Source: Nemopilema nomurai | Taxonomy: Eukaryota > Cnidaria > Scyphozoa > Rhizostomeae > Rhizostomatidae | Assembly (NCBI GenBank): GCA_003864495.1 | Contig: ML133429.1 | Coordinates: 620,001 to 684,000, forward strand | DNA: 64,000 nucleotides | Reading direction: 5' to 3' | Shown here: positions 51,301 through 60,211 of the stretch, one piece after another | Numbering within the stretch: the first letter of the stretch is position 1 | Layout of the letters: each line of letters begins with the position of its first letter | Notes under the pieces: generated by a model | What the model was told of the DNA's origin: nothing | What the model saw: the letters and a program-made list of their open reading frames with translations, nothing else | The model's database searches: none | Made by a program: the position numbers and the translations under genes

Positions 51301-51523
51301 CAAAAGTATCGTACCAAGGATATATACTTGTGGGACAACAGCAAGATGCTTTACAATTTTTGTAAATTAATTAAAACGCTATTAAATGCTTTGTAAATTA
51401 CCCATGGTAGGGGATTTACTCATTTTAACAATGTGTGCTGATGACTTGATTAAAGGAAGTAGTTTCTGTCCCAGAAAAGCCAAGGCCTCCAATGAAACAA
51501 AACGGAACAAAACAAGATTCTAG
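20603..51523 (+). CDS. Tentative spliced gene, phase-compatible candidate exons, incomplete
   Basis: Segments that each combine fair or good splice sites with one open frame: 20603-20662 (ATG start, MAGSKLDTRCVLWYFHALAM, then GTAAGT), 20896-21018, 24386-24500 (TQRSRKLAKAGCSKRRGVYL, donor GTAAGTAG, raised GC), 26867-26897 (KVIANARTNK), 27781-27834 (KSFALRSSQNGRYSTLEF, donor GTGAGT), 43694-43754 (AITREVNINRQRKTITLGE, donor GTAAGT), 50738-50860 (SITIARSKGILYNRSVLNTS within it), 51475-51523 (terminal, TAG). Phases agree for 20896 to 24386 to 26867 to 27781 and for 43694 to 50738 to 51475. They do not agree from the first to the second segment, nor across 27834-43694, so at least one exon is missing in each gap. 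I do not recognise the protein. Because I chose among many possible sites in 30 kb, chance assembly, two separate transcripts or a non-coding RNA are real alternatives. Confidence 0.2.
24386..24500 (+). other. Best single candidate exon in the right-hand region
   Basis: A pyrimidine-rich acceptor (TTTTTTATTCTTTCAAATAG) and a strong donor (G|GTAAGTAG) frame 115 nt that are clearly richer in G+C and CpG than the surroundings. One of three frames is open throughout (37 codons, phase 1 in, phase 2 out), with a basic start and RETIDTFEKQGVFCEG at the end. It could equally be a non-coding exon. Confidence 0.35.
25480..25490 (-). other. Isolated pol III B-box-like sequence
   Basis: On the minus strand GGTTCGAATCC matches the internal B-box consensus GGTTCGANTCC. 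A convincing A-box or tRNA fold at the right distance is not visible, so this is at most a worn SINE or tRNA pseudogene remnant. Confidence 0.25.
27238..27483. repeat. Diverged tandem duplication, period 129 bp
   Basis: Copy A (about 27238-27346) and copy B (about 27367-27483) share blocks such as CGTTAAAGA, ATCTTCC, CAGGACATGT, AAAATTATGGTCTT and TTTATTGAGAAT in the same order. The copies differ at many positions and substitutions do not favour third codon positions, so this looks like an old DNA duplication and not coding repeats. Confidence 0.8.
29371..29503. repeat. 12-bp minisatellite, GATCTGGGATAC type
   Basis: About ten diverged units built on GATCTGGG followed by ATAC, ATGC or GTAT. 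Read on the + strand the 12-bp period gives a Ser-Gly-X-Arg tetrapeptide pattern within a 70-codon open frame, which is a repeat artefact. Confidence 0.8.
29821..30075 (+). other. Coding-like open frame of 84 codons without recognised family
   Basis: An open frame with no early ATG (the first is at codon 36, MSLEVVRNCLFCGTNDSGR) ends at TGA 30073-30075. It has a CxxC pair and ordinary protein composition. The same kind of sequence seems to continue in a neighbouring frame just upstream (EIVALEQATQTLLLDE) and just downstream (MKFNHKLSKICCHEALWRG), as if frameshifts had broken a longer frame. It could be a decayed gene or transposon fragment, or chance. Confidence 0.25.
34247..34930. mobile_element. 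684-bp fold-back element with 57-bp perfect terminal inverted repeats
   Basis: The left arm 34247-34303 starts GGGCCTGATTATATGAGAG and is the exact reverse complement of the right arm 34874-34930. TTA flanks both sides (34244-34246 and 34931-34933), which would fit the 3-bp target duplication of PIF/Harbinger elements. However, imperfect symmetry continues outward (CCTTCT left, AGAAGG right), so the true ends may lie a few bases further out. The interior carries many CAGCCCG/CGGGCTG sub-repeats, including another copy of the inner arm block TTTAGCCGGGCTGAAATT near 34475. There is no transposase frame, so it is non-autonomous. An exact YY1-type site, AACATGGCGGC, lies at about 34517-34527. Confidence 0.85.
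35026..35092. repeat. Short inverted repeat with a CRE-like site in the loop
   Basis: GAGCCTGG at 35026-35033 is mirrored by CCAGGCTC at 35085-35092. The 51-bp loop includes GTGACGTAATCAG at 35049, a sequence that recurs at 32019. It may be a very small MITE remnant. Confidence 0.4.
36816..36958. mobile_element. 143-bp MITE-like element
   Basis: The perfect terminal inverted repeat TCCACTAGGCGGAAAAT occurs at 36816-36832 and, inverted, at 36942-36958. The interior has further GCGGAAAA blocks in both orientations and no coding capacity. No target-site duplication is obvious at the flanks. Confidence 0.75.
37467..37690. repeat. G-rich (GGGA)n run followed by 22-bp minisatellite
   Basis: A run of GGGA repeats (37467-37497) is followed at once by eight full 22-bp units (37503-37678) of the type AATCAGGCACGAGGCTGCTT plus CA, and a partial ninth to 37690. 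Units differ at only one to three positions, so the array is young. The G-run could form quadruplex DNA. Confidence 0.95.
42144..42274. mobile_element. Dispersed about 130-bp element, copy 2
   Basis: Same block order as 15440-15566: GGGCCTCCG start, GGGGCCGAGGGGGCCC, AAACAATAGAGCTTTTT, ATTGTTAAAATCTC, and an end at CATCGGAGCCC. Here the ends are clearer inverted repeats (GGGCCTCCG against GGGCTCCG). Copy 2 has about 10 extra bases after the poly-T. It is a non-autonomous element of unknown family. Confidence 0.7.
43786..43878. repeat. 14-bp minisatellite, ACAGTTATTGGGGG type
   Basis: About six units, nearly identical in the last three copies and diverged at the left. It begins about 30 bp after the tentative exon 43694-43754. 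Confidence 0.85.
44150..44390 (-). mobile_element. tRNA-derived SINE-like sequence
   Basis: On the minus strand the sequence begins near 44390 with TGGCTCGGTGG (44376-44386, A-box) and has GGTTCGAGTCC (44332-44342, B-box), spaced as in a tRNA gene. The bases between do not form a good anticodon stem, so this is a degenerate tRNA-like head and not a functional tRNA. A tRNA-unrelated body probably follows towards 44150, but that end is a guess. Confidence 0.55.
45416..45496. repeat. Tandem duplication of 44 bp
   Basis: TAGTTATCATTAGGGT starts at 45416 and again at 45460, and the two copies differ by one base over most of their length. This is a recent duplication. Confidence 0.9.
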
Positions 51524-52173
51524 TGCAAATGGCCTTGATTGATATCAACTTAGTAGCTTATGTGTGCAAAAGGGTAGGCACAATTTGCTTGCTTGATGAG
51601 TTACGCTAAAGGTTAATGAAAGAAGGAAGTTCGGTGGCTTTATTCGCAGCCCAATCGAGATAACAGCCCGAGGAGGGCACTTCAAAGCAGAATTTCAAGA
51701 TAAATCAAGATAAGGCCTTATTAAAACGCTGACTAATTCTATAATCCGGCTGTTCAAAGAATTAAGCGTGGCATGTTTGACATATAAATTAACTTTAAAC
51801 AAATTTCCTCGTACACCGAGGTGCATTGCAAGCTTACGGCTTGGCTTGTGTTTACGTTCCTCTTTTGTAAACAGTTACAGCACGGACTGGAAACTGTATC
51901 CAAATGAGACCACAAGCAAAAGATCGGCACGGTTTCAGATGCAGAAGGTGTTTAGATAACACAGTCACGTGTATAGCAAATTGGCATTAATTAGTGTCGG
52001 GTAAGCATCTTTTTTCGTAAAATTCGGAACTAGGACAAAGCTGATAATAGAAGCCGATATCAAACAAGTTTCTCTCCTAGAAATACCCAAATACGTTTAT
52101 CCTATTCCAAGACTCTTAGGAAACATTGAAGTTCAATTATATTTTTTGACCATATCACATACGGTTAAGTAAC
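45497..52173. other. Gene-poor stretch
   Basis: Mostly AT-rich spacer. It includes the tentative + strand exons 50738-50860 and 51475-51523. A minus-strand frame around 46560-46670 reads MAAQIVQKHMKQENKQRLAL before a GTAAGC donor; it is unconfirmed. Sequence near 45760-45900 has G-run/C-run blocks like those of the dispersed 130-bp element but is not clearly the same family. Confidence 0.45.
49621..49713. repeat. Short imperfect tandem repeat, CTACTGCAATAACC type
   Basis: Four to five copies of CTACTGCAATAAC with CCACCAATC or ACCAATCAAA spacers. Confidence 0.75.
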
Positions 52174-52280
52174 AATGTTCTGGGATGTTCTGGGATGTTC
52201 TGGGATGTTCTTTGATGTTCTATGATGTTCTGGGATGTTCTGGGATGTTCTTTGATGTTCTGGTATGTTCTATGATGTGT
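52174..52280. repeat. 10-bp minisatellite with higher-order pattern
   Basis: About eleven units of GTTCTGGGAT in which the variable triplet changes in order: GGG, GGG, GGG, TTT, TAT, GGG, GGG, TTT, GGT, TAT. The repeated order points to duplication of multi-unit blocks. Confidence 0.9.
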
Positions 52281-55200
52281 TGATGCGGAGGAATGAAATA
52301 AAAAAGTGGTGGAAGACCAATTGCTTTGTGCATCCATCAACATTGTATATCTGCATAAGGGGGCGTTTAAATATACTTTGTGACGCATGGTCAATTTTGT
52401 CTGCGGCTCGCATGCATTTACCAGAATGTGTCACAGTTTTTTCAAACTTATTTCGTAACTGCACAGCGCACAGCCGCTATTAATAGGAACGTATATATTC
52501 TAATACAACTTCAGTTCTATAGGAAAGCTGCTGTTTAATTCAAAGCTGTAGTATAATATTTTTGCGTAGCAAAGTTGTGACGTAACAAAGCCGTGACGTA
52601 ACATGTCCAAATGTAGGTAACAGAGCGGTTGGTGAAAGAATTTTATTGAACCGCTTTCATTTGCATAAAAAGCATTATTTCAAAGAAATTCAGAATCTCA
52701 GGCATTTTTCTGGAGAATTATTCTAAAGCTGGATATAGTTCAGCTTGTTCCTGGGATATATTTTGTGGCTGCATTTTGCTATGATTCATGTTTGTTTTGA
52801 TTAATTGAAGTTAGAATGAGGTTCTTTGATGTAGAAATCCCGAGCCATATATTTAAATATACAAACGTGACAGTTAATTTGAAGCTTATGTTTGCCTTTT
52901 ATTCTTGGGTCATTTGAAAAATTCCTACCCGACAAGAATAGAATGCATTCCGGGGCTGAAAATTTGATTGTCGTGAGACTTGTTGTAGTACAGGTCCTTT
53001 TGTCTATAAAGGGCGAGACAATGTTAACCAATCATTTTGGAACATGTTCAGATTCAAACCAAATGTGTTTAGCAAATTGTGAATTATTTAGACAAAGAGG
53101 AACCGATGTATACATTGTGCATAAATTGCGGCTGGCCACTGGCCGGAGATTTTCAATGGGTAGTCGGCCTTTGTACGCTCGTGTCCATGATGTTTGGTCC
53201 TGCATAAGCGGTCTGCTGATATCGTGTCATTGCCATTGCTTTCTCCACAGGGACAGATCAACCAGACGTTTTCTTTGAACACGATAACATTGTACACGCT
53301 GATAAAGATTCTACACGCATGAATGACTCGCATCTCAGTATCAATTTATCGATTTGATTCAAGTTCACCGGATTTCGTCGTAGTGAGGATCCTGAAGCAA
53401 GACACTGCGAAAAGGACCTGGACCTCTAGTGCCAGAACGGGCTTGGAACTGGACCATACAGGTATTTGCTTTACTGATTTACTTCGTCTGTGTGTCAGTC
53501 ACACTCCATTCATTTAATAGCCTCGCGCGTCAATCAACAGATTATGGTTGTTACCCAAATCGCCTTACCGGGTTTTTAAGCAGCTTCGTACCTTGTTGTG
53601 AAGGCCTCTGCAACGCCGAGGCTACTGTTGCTATAAACTATCCTGTTCAGAGTTTTTACAACCGTTCTCCTGCACCTACTGTGTTCAGGCAAGACTACTC
53701 TCCGTTAGGTCTTATCAAATATTTCATCGCAAAAGTATGCAATAATATTATTGCTCCAGCAGCCTAAACACATCAAAAGTCAGTTCAATTCAAACGACAT
53801 ATTAAAGGATGTTTCTGTTAATAGTTGGTCGATATAATTCTGCCTATCATCAGTGCATACCCCTCTTTGCGGTAAAACTGGTGGAAGTATTGCCCGGGAA
53901 CTTTCGTTATGTATTATTTATCAGTGGTGTTTAAAAACAACCACCGATCCATCAGATTTAATCGCTGAAGCATATTCTCACGGTAGGAAAATCATAGTTT
54001 CCTACTAGTCTGCTCTGATATGGATATGACATTGATATTGCATTGCAACTGATATTGCAACTTGGAACAAACTGTTCTACGTTGGGCTTCATTGCTCGAA
54101 GCAGAATCTAAATCTGTAGTTAGTGTTTCTAAGATTAATCCTTAACCGAGTATTTACCTTTCAATTAGAGACTTAATTCGGGCTGGCCATGCCATGCAAA
54201 TATTGCTTCCTGAATCTAAATCCTCCAAGTCCAAACATACTGACCATACCACCGTAGCAGCAAACCATCTGGTTCCTCTGTTTGCTCCCTCCGCCCTCGT
54301 CTTCACCCCTCCGAATATCTAATCCCAACAACACCCCTTTAAGTCAGTACCAGTGTTCCAGCTGTGCCACTATGTTGAATTTGTACCACAACTTCCATCA
54401 GAGCTTTGGAACTTCTTCCTTTTTCAATGGCAATTTTTTATTCTATTTCATCACAGGATATTTCCAATTCCGTCTCATCTCTCTCTTTCCTTTCTCCACC
54501 TTCCCCTGAGAGGACTATGTTTTCTATATACCTTTCTTCGGTATCAATGACTTGAAATTTTTAATTCCTAATTGTCTGTTTGGTTTGCTGGTTTCACAAA
54601 GCTCCTTTCATCGTCAAACCTTCATGAATTTATGATACATTCACTGAGATAACTTTGCTGGTATCTCTTTATAGTCCCTAATCACTTTTTTCTGTCATCA
54701 CAATGTTCCTTTTGCTTTGCCTTATCATTGACACATTTTCATGGTAATAAGTAGCTTTGTAATATTGACATTTTGCCAACGATGAAAGCTCAAATTCTCG
54801 AGTTATCTTAATTTTTCCCCAATATAATACCATGCATCCGAATAGACCACTTACCAGCAAGGACAATACTAGTGAAACTTCACCATGATAACTGTTGGTT
54901 GAAGAACACGAGTTAATGCTGCAGATATCCATATCCAAGGACACATTTTATATCCATAATCAACTTGGCTGGAGATATTGGAACTCTATAGAGACCAAGT
55001 ATCAGAACCGGGCATGGCAATATCTAGGCACCTTGAAACAGTCTAGTATTTCCGTTAAAAGTAATAATTGCTACAATCTGAAGCCAAGTGTCGAATGACA
55101 AATGCTCGAGGTTAAATTTGATTAGTCCATATAGAGTTGCTTTTTAGAGTTAGGATTTGTTAATCACTCTGAATAGTGGCTTTTTCTGTCACAAAGCAAC

Positions 55201-58200
55201 TCCCATACAGCCCCTTCCCCCTAATTTCAAAACGCCTGTCAAAACAAGAAAAAATAGTTCCGACGAGCCAGTCGCAATTTCTGACATCGCTCTGTCGTCA
55301 ACTCTACCCACACACTGCCCCCGTCCTATGTTGTGTAAGCTCCCATTAGATAGCATTATTCATTATTTGATAGACTAATTGTCTAGGGTGCTGTGTACAG
55401 ATTCCTCAGGCGCATTACAGATATCCAGAGCAACGCCTTGCCGAACTGCTATTTTCTAAGCTCTTTTTGAGCTGTATCAAAATTTGCGTTCATTTCACTT
55501 GGGTTCAAGAATGCAACGCATATGATATTTGGAACCCACTATTTTTCAATGAAGTGTCATTGATCTTCAAATTCGGTAGCTTTTAAGTGAAGTTCGCGCC
55601 TCGCTCGGGTCGATTATTTTCCGCGTTCTTTCTTTATAGTAACCAACTATTGGGAGACTACAAAGTTACTCCTGTCTGAGACTCACTTCAGGTCGGTTAT
55701 TTTCCTGCATTCTCTACATAATCCTCTTCAGAAATTCTGTTGCTTATGAAATAACAAAGTTACTTGTTTCTGTGACAGAATAACTGCATTGTAACACATG
55801 TACCCACTTTTTTATTGGGGATTTTACTCAGCATCTCAAAGAAAATGCAAGAGGGACAAGAGATAGTTGTCTACCACGACCATCTACCAGACCTAAGTGA
55901 AGAAGATCATATTGGTATTAAAGAGGGTACTTCGATACGCAAAGCCTTCCCAAGCAATGTCCAAAATCCATTCTCGTGTCTAAATAGATAGAAATGGTTC
56001 GTCACTTCTCTTATGCTTTTCTAAAAGGTGTGAAACGGACGTTGATTGGCTATTTACAGCCAACCGAGCAATCTTCTAGCAACCATCTATGTCTACGTTT
56101 GAATCGCAACGGGCTATTTATTTAGCCAGCTTTTGGTCATTTTCTGACACAAGCATGCTCTGAAGAGTGTCGGACGAAATGTAATACAAGTATGCGAAAA
56201 TTATGGTTGTTCGCAATTGACAAGCCTTCCCCATCAACAGCCTCTCGAACAGCGTCTAAAGACCGGCTAAAACGTGCTTCCACAGGCCATTTGTCTTTTC
56301 CACCAGCAATAGCTGAAGTAGTTCTCACAGTCGCTGCGCGAAAGGTCCTCGTGACCTCTGCGTTGACCGTGTTTAGCTGCAAAACAGTGACGCGTGTGTT
56401 TGGCCAGATAACAGTTGCTGGAGCCTGTTCTCACATCCATCTGGCCGTATGCTATTGATTTGCAAAGCACAGACAATACTTCAAGCGAGCGACGCCTTCT
56501 TTACTTCAAACATGCGTACAAACTCACATCCAAACAATTCAAAGACGTTTGTAGCCGCGTCTGGTTGCGTTCTTTTTGCGAGAAGCGTGGCCGGTCGTCT
56601 TCTGACGTGCTGTTTTGCTGAGTCTGCTGTGTCTTCAAAGATGCAGCCGTGTGTCCATGTGTATGTCTACTTTCATCGAAACGGGCTCAGTAAAGCACTC
56701 CTGTTTCTAGGAAGCCTTCTGCAGCCAGCGATCGCAGTAGTGTATCGCAGCATTAACTTCCATTCTCATCATAGGCAATCTTCTTTGAAGAGTTTGAAAC
56801 CAATCTTTAGATTGATAGCCTTTTAGAAGCTGTTCTCCTCCCTACAGCATTAGCCGTTATGGTGTCATACTTGTAATCTACCCTTAGTCTACATGTGCAT
56901 ATATTTGAACTCCGTTCCATTGCAGATTTTGACTCGGTTTTGTTTCAGTTTTGATAGGCACGTTAAACGCACTAAATCGATATGACTTTCTTAAGAGCCT
57001 TCTTACAAGCAACCAAGTCCACTGCCTCAATTTCCACAAGCTTTAGTGTAAAAATGACTTTGAGATTGGGCCTAAATCACTTTAAGGAGCAATTTCATCC
57101 ACCAGGGCTGTAAACATGTATATAATGGAGTGAGAAAAGAGATCATAGCCTTGACGTCTCTCTAAAGAGGATTTTACACTAATCGATACATTAACTCTAC
57201 AGAAAGGTCACAAATAAAGACCCGAGTCGTATTTCACGTTTTTGCCTCTTGTTCATTATTGTTTCTAAGATACTAATGGTTTTACGCCTGTGCAAAGTAC
57301 TGTCATAGCGACGCAATATGAATCTATTATATTTGCAAAGATGTCTGTCCAGTGCTGCTTCCATTTTTGAATTTAAAAGCTAACTTGATTCTTAGTAAAC
57401 ATGCGAATTTGAACAGCTCTTAAAATCGTCCTTTATTCTTATGCAAAAACAAACACGTAAGCGTCGACAAAGAAGGGTGAAGAAGAAACGGTTCTATTTG
57501 GCTGAGCCCAAAACCTGGAAGCGGCTATTTTATGCTCTCTAACGCAAAACCACGCAATACATGACGTCACTTGGTATCCCACAATGCATTTGCTTGGTTT
57601 CAAAGATCGGTAAGGCCGAATTTTGGCTAAACTGAGCTTTATGGAAAAAATAAATTTTGGAAACATCATTGGAGTTAGTCGCGACATCTATTGTTACTTG
57701 CAAAGCACGCCAATTTCAAAAATAGCCAAAGTTTGATGCGTACACGATCCATGGCAAAACTTATCTGCGTAGCCAGTTTACATGGTGCCAGATAATATTG
57801 AGATCGCCATGCTAGAATGATCAAAAGTTGTACGGCTTACCGAATCAATATTGATACGTATTGCCCAGGCCTCTCTGTGTAAACGCAACCTAGAAGATAG
57901 AATATCCCTGCCAATGCGTGTTAAAAGAAAGAAGCTTTCCATTATTCCTAAAGTGGCTCCGTAAATTTGTCAGTTTCCAAACATGCTGAAAGTATTTATT
58001 TTGAAGCGAGTAGTATGCTCACCTAGAGATAACAATGCAAAGGTTTGAGAAAACCCACAGTTTCGTTTACTTTATTATTATCAGCTCTGATATTGGTTTG
58101 AAATATGTTCTCAATGCAGACAACTTTTTGCTTTCAGCCGTAGCTATTTAAAACGGAGAAATGATTTAATAGTTGTGCGTTTCTTATCATTTGTAACTTA

Positions 58201-58359
58201 TCGCGCGTGCAATTGCATCAATTCATTGTGGTAACCGCCATTTTTAATAAAAATGGTTGTTTTCTATGTTTACGCTTTGGCTCCCAACTGTAGAATCAAC
58301 ACAATGATGATGTTTTGTTACATTTATGATTTTCGGCATCTATGAAAGCTGCAGGGAAG
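52281..58359. other. Gene-poor stretch with higher-GC islands
   Basis: Overlapping open frames up to 128 codons occur at 52892-53767 and 56137-56826 on both strands, in segments of higher G+C where stops are rarer. None shows a motif I know. The 53429-53767 frame has a hydrophobic N-terminal segment and a few cysteines but no certain start or homologue. 54270-54520 is pyrimidine-rich. Confidence 0.45.
57562..57593. promoter_or_regulatory. Possible promoter element: CRE next to a ZNF143-like site
   Basis: The full palindrome TGACGTCA (57562-57569) lies 5 bp from TATCCCACAATGCATTTGC (57575-57593), which contains the ZNF143/STAF core CCCANAATGCA. This pairing is typical of short TATA-less animal promoters. 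No gene can be assigned to either side, and a TATA-like ATAAAA about 35 bp away on the minus strand is weak support. Confidence 0.3.
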
Positions 58360-58631
58360 GGTGCAGTGGAATGGTTTCTGCATTTAAGGTGCAGTGGAAG
58401 GGTTTCCGCATTTAAGGTGCAGTGGAAGGGTTTCGGCACTTAAGGTGCAGTGGAATGGTTTCTGCATTTAAGGTGCAGTGAAGGGGTTTCCGCATTTAAG
58501 GTGCAGTGGAAGGGTTTCCGCATTTAAGGTGCAGTGGAAGGGTTTCCGCATTTAAGGTGCAGTGGAATGGTTTCTGCATTTAAGGTGCAGTGAAGGGGTT
58601 TCCGCATTTAAGGTGCAGTGGAAGGGTTTTA
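58360..58631. repeat. 28-bp minisatellite with higher-order structure, about 10 copies
   Basis: Units of GGTGCAGTGGAAGGGTTTCC followed by GCATTTAA. Types A (GGAATGG..CTG), B (GGAAGGG..CCG), C (CGGCACTT) and D (GAAGGGG) occur in the order A B C A D B B A D B, so the A-D-B block has itself been duplicated. The array is very homogeneous. Confidence 0.95.
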
Positions 58632-59613
58632 TGCGTAAATAGAATGGATCTCCAGATAAGCGTCCGAAAAGTTACCATGACGATTCCGTTTTAGAGAATG
58701 GTTCTGCGGTGAAAATGGCTGCGTGGTAAATCCCTGGAACCATCGCAGGCAGCCTATTACCGAAGCTAGGCTTGGACATCTACGTGCATGTTTATTCGAA
58801 TGCTTCCCAATTCCATCTGTTAATGACGTAGGAATCTCGGGAACCGATGCTACGGAGCACCTTTTCTTCAGCTCCGCCAGACCGTTCAGCAAACCAGAGA
58901 CAAGTGCGATAAGAAGTGCGACCGCCCTGAAGGACTCAGCCTAATTGAAGACGTGGTTTTTGATGCAGACTTGATTAATTTCTTGCTTCTTGACGACACA
59001 TAGGCCACAGAACTTCTCTCAGCATTCTAACAAACCTTTCTCCGTGAGAAAGCAGCAACTAAACTTTGTCCTCTCTTCAGTATCTTTCTCTTTCTGGCTA
59101 CCTTTTCCTATTCCGGTTACCCTTAACATAAATACATGCAAGCTATTCGAAAGGATAGTGAAATTCTTGGTTTTTTCGTCACATGTCTTCATTAGGGACT
59201 CGTTTCTAATAATGCCGCTGGATTTACTTGAAATGTGAAGGAGCAGAAGCGCGAGAGAGGCCAAAATCCAAACTCATTAATGTCAACTTGCAATGCATTA
59301 CCTCCTTGGCGCCCTGTAGCCAGTTTTTCCGCGCGCTTTCTCCTACACTGCAAAAGTTCATTGGACAATGTTCAGTCGATTCGCTACCACCTACATTTTC
59401 TTGATGACCAAACACTGACTAAAGTGTGCAATGTTCAGTGCAAATGTCTAGTCGTTTTTCCGGGGCTTTTACATTTGTTTAGCCTAGAATCCAATAAGGC
59501 TAGTATAGTGGTGTGGGCGTAAAAAGATTTACAATTCTCGCGAGTGAGCCACTGTTGAGTACGTATGACATACTTTCCAGTTGAGCAGAACAAGAAGAGC
59601 CGAGGTCAGGTGG

Positions 59614-59802
59614 CTAGGCCGTGACAGTGTAGTTATTCAACACTGTTTTCTGCACAGCAAGGAAATCAATCAGCCCGTACCATTCGAATGAGATGCCGGC
59701 GATAAGAACCATCCACGGCTTCAGGTCAAGCTCCGATTCTGTATCCGTTTTTCTCGATAACCAATGCGATATAGCCCAGCCCGTGGGCACCTTTATTAGA
59801 TT
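59614..59802 (-). other. Coding-like minus-strand frame of 62 codons, possible exon
   Basis: Only this one of the six frames is open across the segment. It reads VPTGWAISHWLSRKTDTESE and later MVLIAGISFEWYGLIDFLAV, ending NNYTVTA with TAG at 59614-59616. An in-frame stop precedes it at 59803-59805, and no good acceptor is seen there. The composition (three Trp, balanced charges, about 48 percent G+C in an AT-rich region) looks like protein. It could be a terminal exon or a decayed coding fragment. I do not recognise a family. Confidence 0.3.
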
Positions 59803-60154
59803 CTATTTACCTCATTAGTCGCTTTTCTCGCGTCGGCTTATTTACAGCAGTTTCTTCAATTTGTTTTTTCTTTCACGACGGACAGAAGTTTATCAGTCGA
59901 AAAGTTTCGAGTAATTTTTGCGACATGCATGCTTGCGGTTTTTTATCTTGCAACTGATCAACTTCATCGTCTTTTTCTCCTCCCTTCATTTGAGATTTAT
60001 TCTAAGTCCGCATCTTTCTATTGCCAACATCATCAAAAAGATTTGCTGCAGAAAGCACGGCTTAGTTACCTCCAAATCCATGCATCATCTGTTTCTGAAC
60101 ATGACACTTTCCCCATGATCATAGTTTTCTTATGCTTAATGGTCATACTTTGGT

Positions 60155-60211
60155 CTTCTACGAAGGAGCTTTATTCTTCTACGAAGGAGCTTTATTCTTC
60201 TACGATGCTGC
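60155..60211. repeat. 21-bp tandem repeat, 2.6 copies
   Basis: TCTTCTACGAAGGAGCTTTA plus T is repeated without change and then runs into a diverged third partial copy. Confidence 0.9.

Noticed and set aside
52892..53278. 128-codon + strand frame
   Set aside because: No early ATG, no known motif, overlapping open frame on the other strand; length within chance expectation.
53429..53767. 112-codon + frame with a hydrophobic N-terminal stretch and a C...CC...C pattern, like a secreted cysteine-rich peptide
   Set aside because: Start codon not supported, too few cysteines to define a family, and a local open context; could be chance.
56137..56826. Cluster of overlapping frames of 68-125 codons on both strands
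   Set aside because: Raised G+C lowers stop frequency in all frames; no frame stands out and none has a recognisable domain.
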